A DNA stretch of 6,473 bases. Source: Candidatus Methanolliviera sp. GoM_oil (GTDB taxonomy: Archaea > Halobacteriota > Methanoliparia > Methanoliparales > Methanoliparaceae). The translations under genes were made by a program, and so were the position numbers. The notes beneath the pieces were generated by a model. It saw only the letters and a program-made list of their open reading frames with translations. It was not told the origin of the DNA and made no database searches. Positions 1 through 4,925 of the stretch are shown here, piece after piece; position 1 is the first letter of the stretch; each line of letters starts with the position of its first letter. The stretch lies in NCBI GenBank assembly GCA_902158735.1, contig CABGHG010000097.1:1-6473 (forward strand), in the 5' to 3' direction.

Positions 1-303
1 GGAAAGATCATAGAAGAACTGTTCTATAAGGATGGATTAGAATATCGTGAGAAACCCACGAGAAAAGGGTGCGGGTGTACAGAGAGCACAGATATTGGAG
101 CCTATGATACTTGCCCGCATGGATGTATCTATTGCTATGCAAACATGAATAAGGAGAAGGCATATAAAAGATTTGAAGAACACGATAAAGATTCCGCATT
201 TCTGGGCTACACCAAGGCAGAAGCAGATAGATGGATAGAAGATATAAGAAGTAAAGATGAAAAGGCTGGCTTTAAACAGATGAAATTATTTTCGTTCTTC
301 TAA
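1..303 (+). CDS. DUF1848 family protein, C-terminal part (5' end outside window)
   Basis: The reading frame is open from the first base to TAA at 301-303, giving 100 residues with no start in view. The visible part has a dense cysteine cluster: Cys24 and Cys26 (KGCGCTES), then Cys38, Cys42 and Cys45 in DTCPHGCIYCYAN. The latter is a CX3CX2C arrangement like the 4Fe-4S site of radical SAM enzymes. Together with the spacing CxC-x11-CxHGCxYCYAN this is the hallmark of the C-terminus of DUF1848 (PF08902) proteins, usually around 300 residues, so roughly the last third is seen. The family is found in bacteria and archaea and its reaction is unknown; an Fe-S cluster and radical chemistry are inferences. 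The tail ends in an aromatic stretch (KLFSFF). The last 18 bp overlap the 3' end of the phaC gene on the opposite strand. No functional link to the PHA genes is evident. Confidence 0.88.
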   Translation, partial: GKIIEELFYKDGLEYREKPTRKGCGCTESTDIGAYDTCPHGCIYCYANMNKEKAYKRFEEHDKDSAFLGYTKAEADRWIEDIRSKDEKAGFKQMKLFSFF

Positions 304-1338
304 CCATCTACACACCTCTGGCCATAGTTCCACGTGTGCCTTCCTACTCACCGAAAGTCCGACGTGAGAAGAAGGAAAAACAATTTCCTCATAATCTCCG
401 GAGTAAACCTCTTTTAATGCCTTCACTGATTTTATTGGAATGATATGGTCATATTTTGCAAGAATATTGAGTAAAGGAGCATTTATCTTGCTCAAGTCGA
501 TGGTTTTTGAATCGATCTTCATCTCTCCCTTTATGAGCAAATTTTTTTTATAACAATTCTCGATAAATTCCATATAAACGAGTCCTGGTATCATCTGTGC
601 ATCCAAGAACCATCTATACATCCTTAAAGCATCTCTCCAGGATTCATACGTTAAGAACTCCTCAATGAACTCTTCACGCACCGAAAAAAATGGAAGATAA
701 GAGAAGAACATATAGCGGCCGAAGAGATTTATCAATTCTCCTGGGATATTACCGAAAAGATCTGCGATCTTTCTTGTCCTCAAAAATCTTCGATTTTTGG
801 GATATGCAAATCTTTGATTTGCGACTACATCAACAATCCTTCCCAAAGATATCCTCGGATCGTATCGCATAGAAAAGTCTATAGGCGTCGCCAACAAGAT
901 AAGATTCTTTACCTTCTCTGAATAAAGAGATGCATACATCAACGAGATAATTCCACCTATGCAGTATCCCAAGATCGATATCTCATCCGATATGAGATCT
1001 ACCGCCCGATCGACATACCGTATATAATCCGAAAAAGAGATCTTATTATCTTCGACTGTGGGATAGCCCCAATCGATCATATAGACGTCAAAACTCTCGC
1101 AAAAACTTCCAATAACACTCACATCATCGTTCAGATCGAGGATGTAGGGTCTGTTCACGATGGATGGAACGACCAGAACTTTCTCCCCATCACTACCTCC
1201 ATACCGAAGAAGCTTGAAACCAAACCTTTCATCTTCATCTATTACTTCAAAAGGTCTCTTTCCAACGGAAACTTGTGGAAAAAATATTTCGATGAGATTG
1301 AAAAATTCTCCCCTCGCCCGTGGAATATCAGATATCAT
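286..1338 (-). CDS. phaC: Class III PHA synthase catalytic subunit PhaC, divergent second copy
   Basis: This 350-residue alpha/beta-hydrolase should polymerise hydroxyacyl-CoA thioesters into polyhydroxyalkanoate at the granule surface, with a PhaE partner. The lipase-like box GYCIGG places the nucleophile at Cys126. Asp297 (AKYDHIIP) and His325 (SSHVGLSV) complete the class III triad. VNRPYILDL (61-69) and DVYMIDWGYPT (84-94) are family blocks also present in the upstream paralogue. The length fits class III PhaC (about 355). Two features are odd. Residues about 172-189 are a basic insertion of about 18 residues, encoded largely by two palindromes. The cap block that reads FLRMEKWIFD in the paralogue is ALRMYRWFLD here. 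The ATG lies one base after the TGA of the preceding phaC. The nearest GGAGG (1360-1364) is about 21 nt upstream, too far for ordinary initiation, so coupled reinitiation is likely. It may be an active synthase of altered specificity or an accessory subunit. Confidence 0.9.
   Translation of the reverse strand: MISDIPRARGEFFNLIEIFFPQVSVGKRPFEVIDEDERFGFKLLRYGGSDGEKVLVVPSIVNRPYILDLNDDVSVIGSFCESFDVYMIDWGYPTVEDNKISFSDYIRYVDRAVDLISDEISILGYCIGGIISLMYASLYSEKVKNLILLATPIDFSMRYDPRISLGRIVDVVANQRFAYPKNRRFLRTRKIADLFGNIPGELINLFGRYMFFSYLPFFSVREEFIEEFLTYESWRDALRMYRWFLDAQMIPGLVYMEFIENCYKKNLLIKGEMKIDSKTIDLSKINAPLLNILAKYDHIIPIKSVKALKEVYSGDYEEIVFPSSHVGLSVSRKAHVELWPEVCRWLEERK
781..822. repeat. Two tandem perfect hairpins inside phaC (candidate palindromic insertion element)
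   Basis: Positions 781-799 form an 8-bp perfect inverted repeat (CAAAAATC, loop TTC, GATTTTTG). Positions 806-822 form a 7-bp perfect inverted repeat (GCAAATC, loop TTT, GATTTGC), six bases further on. Both share the core AAATCTTYGATTT, so they look like two copies of one unit. The block is 42 bp, a multiple of three, and encodes residues 173-186 of the downstream PhaC. It falls where that protein is about 18 residues longer than its paralogue. Insertion as a mobile or repetitive palindromic element is inferred; the palindromes themselves are seen directly. Confidence 0.6.
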
Positions 1339-1339
1339 C

Positions 1340-2359
1340 TCATACTTTTTTGGACCGTTCCTCCAACCATCTGATTGCCTTTGGCCAGAATTCCTTATGG
1401 CTCGATCTGCTCGTCGTTATGCCAATATGTCCCTTCTTCATCTCATATATCTCCTTATCCTTGCTCGATATTAAATCCAAAATTACCTTCTGGGACTCGA
1501 TCGGTACGATGTGATCGTAGGTGGCAGCCAAGACGAGAAGAGGCACCTTTATCTCGTTTAAATTTATCTTCTTACCGTGCGATTTAAATTCATTCTTCAT
1601 CAATAGATTCTCTTGATACCACTCCTTTATGTACTGCCTGTACGTCTCTCCCGGAATGCTCGGGGCATCGAATATCCATTTCTCCATCCTTAAAAAATTT
1701 GCCAGCGATCTATCTTCCTCGAGCATCTCAAAGACTCCATGATACTTTCCAACGAGCAGATTTATCGGATCTACGAGGAGAAAACCGACGTTTAGAAAAT
1801 CTCCGGGCGCGAGATGAAAGGTATCAACGATCTTATCGGCGTTTAAAGATCTCGCCCATATTGCGATTGTGTTATCCGTGGAAAAATCTATTGGGGTCGC
1901 CTGGAGCATCAAATTTTTTACGTTCTCCTGGTGTAAAACGGTGTATATGACTGAGAGGTCTCCCCCTAAACAGTATCCATGTATATTTAATTTGTTCACC
2001 TCATCTATCCATTTTATATAATCAATGCTTTTGTCTATGTAATCCACATAATCATCTATTTCTATATATCTATCTACAACCGTTGGATAACCCCAATCGA
2101 TCATATAAACATCAAATCCCGCCTCGAGATATTTGCGAATGACAGATATATCTGGACTCATATCGAGGACGTATGGTCTGTTTATGAATGCATAGACGAC
2201 CAGAAGAGGATCTTTATATCTCTTCTCAACCAACGGGTGATAGTGGAGCAGTCTGAAGATGCCATCTTCGTCCACAACATCGAAGCTCGACTGCCATACA
2301 TCTGCCTCTATCGTAGAGAGCCTCTCCATCACATCTAAAAAAGTGATATCCTCATTCAT
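1340..2359 (-). CDS. phaC: Class III PHA synthase catalytic subunit PhaC, canonical copy
   Basis: This 339-residue protein is the catalytic subunit of a two-component (PhaC-PhaE) polyhydroxyalkanoate synthase, which transfers hydroxyacyl groups from CoA to a growing polyester via a cysteine thioester. The nucleophile is Cys130 in GYCLGG, with Asp282 (ATYDHIVP) and His311 (KKGHIGI) completing the triad. Typical class III blocks are PLLVVYAFINRPYVLDM (51-67), DVYMIDWGYPT (83-93), VKNLMLQATPIDF (147-159) and NFLRMEKWIFDAP (221-233). No insertions or missing motifs are seen. The ATG overlaps the end of phaE by 8 bp (ATGAATGA) and is preceded by a strong Shine-Dalgarno, GGGGGAG at 2364-2370, four bases upstream. 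The next gene begins one base after its TGA. Of the two phaC copies this is the closer to known class III enzymes. The physical overlap with phaE supports a stoichiometric PhaE-PhaC complex. Confidence 0.94.
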   Translation of the reverse strand: MNEDITFLDVMERLSTIEADVWQSSFDVVDEDGIFRLLHYHPLVEKRYKDPLLVVYAFINRPYVLDMSPDISVIRKYLEAGFDVYMIDWGYPTVVDRYIEIDDYVDYIDKSIDYIKWIDEVNKLNIHGYCLGGDLSVIYTVLHQENVKNLMLQATPIDFSTDNTIAIWARSLNADKIVDTFHLAPGDFLNVGFLLVDPINLLVGKYHGVFEMLEEDRSLANFLRMEKWIFDAPSIPGETYRQYIKEWYQENLLMKNEFKSHGKKINLNEIKVPLLVLAATYDHIVPIESQKVILDLISSKDKEIYEMKKGHIGITTSRSSHKEFWPKAIRWLEERSKKV

Positions 2360-3404
2360 TCTTCTCCCCCTTTACCTCTATCTTCTCCATCTTCTTCTTC
2401 AATACATTCAGTTCATCAGGAATCTTATCAAATTTCTTCTCTATATCTGCGATCCTCCTCTCCAATGCGTTCGATATCTTCTTGTGATTATATACCCTCT
2501 TCTCGATCTCATCGACCTCTTTCCTCGGTGCAAAGGGCATCACCGGAAACATCTCCATCTGCGCCTCCACCATATTTTCCGCAGAGCCCGTTAGATCGGT
2601 TAGCGCATCTCTGATCTTATTCTGCGCCTCTATGAACTCTTTTGACCTCAAAATCTCGTCATATTCTTCGGAGAAGATATCTCTGAACGTATTGAAGAAC
2701 TCTTCAAATTTTGCCTCTCTATTTCCATCTATCCAAGATGCCAATTTTTGAAGCGATTTTTCCCAGACGCCGCGGAACATCAACTCGTATCTTCGCCAAA
2801 GTCCATATATCTTGGAATAAGCGGCGGAAAAATTGTGTGCATTAACAAAGAACGTTTTTGGAAGTAAGAATTGGCTCTCTCCGAGGTATTCAAATATTTT
2901 ATCCAGCATCTCAAAATAGGTCTCATTCCCCTCATCTGCCATATTCCTCAATAGATTTAACGGCAGCAGTTCCTTCATCCTGGCGGAGATGTCATCTTCT
3001 TTTCCGTATCCCTTGAAGACATCCGAAAATCCCTTCAATAGTCTTAATTGTGATTCTCCAAACATCCTGAAGAAATCTGAGTAAATGCCGAAGAGAGATT
3101 CGGGCGTGAATATCTCGGGTTGCGCCTCCATTAATTCACCGAACGGATAGGTAACGACCTTAAAAGGCCTGAAAAACATCGAGAAGAGATTTTCATAGAT
3201 CTTCCAAAAATTATCCCCCCACATATCATTTATCTCATCTATACCCATCTCCGGATTCTCTTTCAGTCTATCGTATATATCTCTCATCCAGTTGTTTATC
3301 GCGACATTCCTCGTAATCATCTCGTAGCTTTCGGTTTGAAGATGGAGATAGGCATCGAAGATCTTCGTATATCTATCTTCTATCTCTTCCATTTTTTCTT
3401 CCAT
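2352..3404 (-). CDS. phaE: PHA synthase class III subunit PhaE
   Basis: PhaE is the non-catalytic partner needed for activity of class III PhaC. It is recognised by the C-terminal signature PFAPRKEVDEIEKRVY (290-305), the conserved P-x-x-x-[RK]-K-E-V-D-x-[IL] motif of the family, followed by a predicted coiled coil rich in Lys and Glu to about residue 345. The N-terminal and middle parts are helical and rich in aromatic residues (for example FWKIYENLFSMFF at 66-78 and YELMFRGVWEKS at 206-217), as expected for this otherwise poorly conserved family. The length of 350 is normal. There is no signal peptide, so it is cytoplasmic and granule-associated. The ATG at 3404 is preceded by GAGGAG with a six-base spacer; a second Met at residue 5 is a less likely start. 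It overlaps the following phaC by 8 bp. It shares the GVW block and the C-terminal motif with the PhaE-like protein encoded upstream. Confidence 0.85.
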   Translation of the reverse strand: MEEKMEEIEDRYTKIFDAYLHLQTESYEMITRNVAINNWMRDIYDRLKENPEMGIDEINDMWGDNFWKIYENLFSMFFRPFKVVTYPFGELMEAQPEIFTPESLFGIYSDFFRMFGESQLRLLKGFSDVFKGYGKEDDISARMKELLPLNLLRNMADEGNETYFEMLDKIFEYLGESQFLLPKTFFVNAHNFSAAYSKIYGLWRRYELMFRGVWEKSLQKLASWIDGNREAKFEEFFNTFRDIFSEEYDEILRSKEFIEAQNKIRDALTDLTGSAENMVEAQMEMFPVMPFAPRKEVDEIEKRVYNHKKISNALERRIADIEKKFDKIPDELNVLKKKMEKIEVKGEKNE

Positions 3405-3410
3405 TCTTTA

Positions 3411-3460
3411 CTCCTCGGTTAAGTATTCTGACAAGTAAGATTAAAAATTTATCCTTAATA
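3411..3460 (-). promoter_or_regulatory. Possible archaeal promoter and Shine-Dalgarno of phaE
   Basis: Read on the minus strand, AAGGATAAATTTTTAATC (within 3439-3456) resembles a purine-rich BRE followed by a weak TATA-like box. It would place transcription start near 3420, about 16 nt before the phaE ATG. The sequence GAGGAG at 3411-3416 is a clear ribosome-binding site six bases from that ATG. The Shine-Dalgarno is solid; the promoter is weak and could be chance AT-richness. Confidence 0.4.
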
Positions 3461-3464
3461 GATC

Positions 3465-3496
3465 AAAAAATAAAAGGAGAATTTTTCACAATTCTC
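3465..3496 (-). terminator. Hairpin plus T-tract after the PhaE-like gene
   Basis: Immediately after the TAA at 3500-3502, the minus strand has a perfect 7-bp inverted repeat (GAGAATT at 3490-3496, loop GTGAAA, AATTCTC at 3477-3483) followed by CTTTTATTTTTT. This looks like an intrinsic terminator. The stem is AT-rich, and archaeal termination depends mainly on the T-tract, so it may only partly reduce transcription into phaE, or mark a processing site. Confidence 0.5.
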
Positions 3497-3499
3497 TAG

Positions 3500-4696
3500 T
3501 TACTTCTTCACTACCCTTTTTACCTTCTCCTCAAGCTTCACTGCTTCTGCTGTCTCTCTTCTAATCGCCTCTGCTGTCTCTCTTCTAATCGCCTCTGCTG
3601 TCTCTGTTTTAATCGCCTCATGGATATCGCTAACCTCTTTTTTGGCCGCATAAGGAGAAGCTATCAACTTTTCGCATAACGCGTCCGTCGATTTTGTATA
3701 ATCCACGAGTTTATCGATGAAATCAGGCACGGTTGTCGAGAAGTTAGCCGTCTTCATCAGGTCGGAGCTTAACCTCCGATGAAATTTGGACCATCTATCA
3801 TAGAGATCACCTGTCGAACCGATCTCTTCTCCACTCATCTCCTCGATGTACTTGGATACATCGCTAAAGGACTTCCATACTCCTTGATAGAGCTTCATGG
3901 GAATTTCAAACATAGAAGAAGTCATATCGAGATATTTTCCAGCCCATTCTACCAGATCTTCTGTCAAATAATTGTATTCTGGACCCAGAGAGGGCTTCAA
4001 AGCTTTCAATAGACCACTGTACGTCTCACTGCACATCTTGATCATCTTCTGGTAAGGTTCCACAGATAACTCTCCGCGTCCTATCCCATCCGCATAATCT
4101 TTGCTTGCCGACTTAATCATGGAATTCCAGTCATTCATCGTCTTTATCGTATAATTGAAGCATCCATCAAAAAATTCCCTCACCTGCTTCTCTTCATCAG
4201 GAAAAGCGCTCAAAAACTTTTCTACCGCCTCTTTTACAACGTTTATGTCTGAGAAAGGTAGAGATTCCAGTGGTTCTACGAGCGAACCAAGCATATCGTC
4301 GTAAAATCCTCTCATTGTGGTTAAAATCTCTTCCATATTTATCTCTTTTCCCGAGATTGATCCCGTGGCGAACTCGTATCCAGCCCTTCCCACTCGATCT
4401 ACATTCTTGATCCATGTATCATATATCTTTATATAGGCGTCGATCCCTCCCATCATTACATCCGTATAATCCTTCAATGCCCCGCGTGGAGGAAAAATAT
4501 CCTGTGTTGCATTCATAAAGCTATCATACATCTTACTCCAATCTCCGAAGTATCCCAAAAACGGTCTAAATAAATCTCCTGTATCTCCGTGCGGCATCGA
4601 AAAAACGTTTGCCGACTTCATCCAAGAACTTGCCATATCAGACCACAAACGAAACGCATCTGAATAGGCGCCAAAAACACCTTTTTCTTCAGCCAT
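3500..4696 (-). CDS. PhaE-like protein, first gene of the PHA cluster
   Basis: This 398-residue cytoplasmic, largely helical protein is judged a second PhaE-family member. Near its C-terminus SPYAAKKEVSDIHEAI (347-362) matches the PhaE motif (PFAPRKEVDEIEKR in the neighbour), and LYQGVWKSFSDVSKYI (269-284) parallels FRGVWEKSLQKLASWI there. The body has many regularly placed Trp residues (W18, W25, W53, W95, W190, W251, W274, W302), typical of PhaE. The tail carries three tandem copies of an 8-residue unit (ETAEAIRR, residues 365-388) and then a Lys/Arg-rich end. Such a tail is not part of the usual PhaE. It could be an alternative PhaE for one of the two PhaCs, or a phasin-like granule protein derived from PhaE. 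The ATG is preceded by GAGGT with an 8-nt spacer and by a good archaeal promoter. No catalytic motif is visible, so the exact role is open. Confidence 0.75.
   Translation of the reverse strand: MAEEKGVFGAYSDAFRLWSDMASSWMKSANVFSMPHGDTGDLFRPFLGYFGDWSKMYDSFMNATQDIFPPRGALKDYTDVMMGGIDAYIKIYDTWIKNVDRVGRAGYEFATGSISGKEINMEEILTTMRGFYDDMLGSLVEPLESLPFSDINVVKEAVEKFLSAFPDEEKQVREFFDGCFNYTIKTMNDWNSMIKSASKDYADGIGRGELSVEPYQKMIKMCSETYSGLLKALKPSLGPEYNYLTEDLVEWAGKYLDMTSSMFEIPMKLYQGVWKSFSDVSKYIEEMSGEEIGSTGDLYDRWSKFHRRLSSDLMKTANFSTTVPDFIDKLVDYTKSTDALCEKLIASPYAAKKEVSDIHEAIKTETAEAIRRETAEAIRRETAEAVKLEEKVKRVVKK
3543..3614. repeat. Three tandem 24-bp direct repeats in the PhaE-like gene
   Basis: The units run 3543-3566, 3567-3590 and 3591-3614, with five bases of a fourth following. 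Copies one and two differ at a single base (GCTTCTGC against GCCTCTGC), and copy three differs from copy two at two bases (CTGTTTT for CTCTTCT). They encode ETAEAIRR-type units in a helical C-terminal tail. Near-identity at the DNA level, including third positions, points to recent slippage or unequal exchange and to possible copy-number variation. Confidence 0.9.
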
Positions 4697-4925
4697 GTTT
4701 GTTTACCTCAATAAACTGTTGGAGTGCATTACATATAAATTTTTTCCTTTTTTTTGTTTGGTTTTTATCTAATAAACTAATTTTTTTTAGATGGCAAATT
4801 ATAGTAATATAACTGTGATAATATTCTATCATTATCTCATCTCATTATGGATGATCTTCCATTATTTTATAAAAAATACCCACGCAAAATAGATACATGA
4901 ATCGTGCAAAAATAGTAGAAACGTT
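4697..4925. other. AT-rich spacer between rad50 and the PHA cluster
   Basis: This 229-bp stretch has no credible gene. It holds the promoter described at 4705-4750, long A/T tracts (for example around 4741-4765 and 4781-4788) and a 6-bp inverted repeat ATCTAA/TTAGAT (4767-4772 and 4787-4792) with a 14-base loop that may be chance. On the minus strand, T-rich stretches at 4865-4878 and near 4907-4912, just after the rad50 stop, could end rad50 transcripts in the archaeal U-tract manner; no strong hairpin accompanies them. Confidence 0.5.
4705..4750 (-). promoter_or_regulatory. Archaeal promoter (BRE + TATA) and Shine-Dalgarno of the PHA cluster
   Basis: On the minus strand the sequence AAAGGAAAAAATTTATATGT (4731-4750) has a purine-rich BRE directly before a TATA box, TTTATATG. 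Transcription would start about 25 bp downstream, near 4711, leaving a leader of about 15 nt. GAGGT at 4705-4709 is the ribosome-binding site, eight bases before the ATG at 4696. The spacing of all three elements is consistent, and this is the best promoter in the window. It probably serves the PhaE-like gene, and by readthrough the whole cluster. Confidence 0.72.

Noticed and set aside
1160..1474. Plus-strand frame of 104 codons spanning the junction of the two phaC genes
   Set aside because: It is antisense to two confident genes, with no initiation signal and no family features.
3543..3614. A CRISPR-like array
   Set aside because: The 24-bp units are directly adjacent with no spacers and are in frame within a coding region. 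They are a protein-level tandem repeat.
4197..4415. Minus-strand 72-codon frame inside the PhaE-like gene
   Set aside because: It is an alternative frame within a gene that has a good promoter, Shine-Dalgarno and family motif. The product is Arg/Gly-rich and unlike any recognised protein.
4609..4812. Plus-strand 67-codon frame reaching into the AT-rich spacer
   Set aside because: Half of it is antisense to the PhaE-like gene and half is translated T-tracts (Phe-rich). There is no ribosome-binding site.
4880..4918. Hairpin terminator after rad50 pairing CACG with CGTG
   Set aside because: Only about four base pairs can form across a long loop. The T-rich tracts alone are noted instead.
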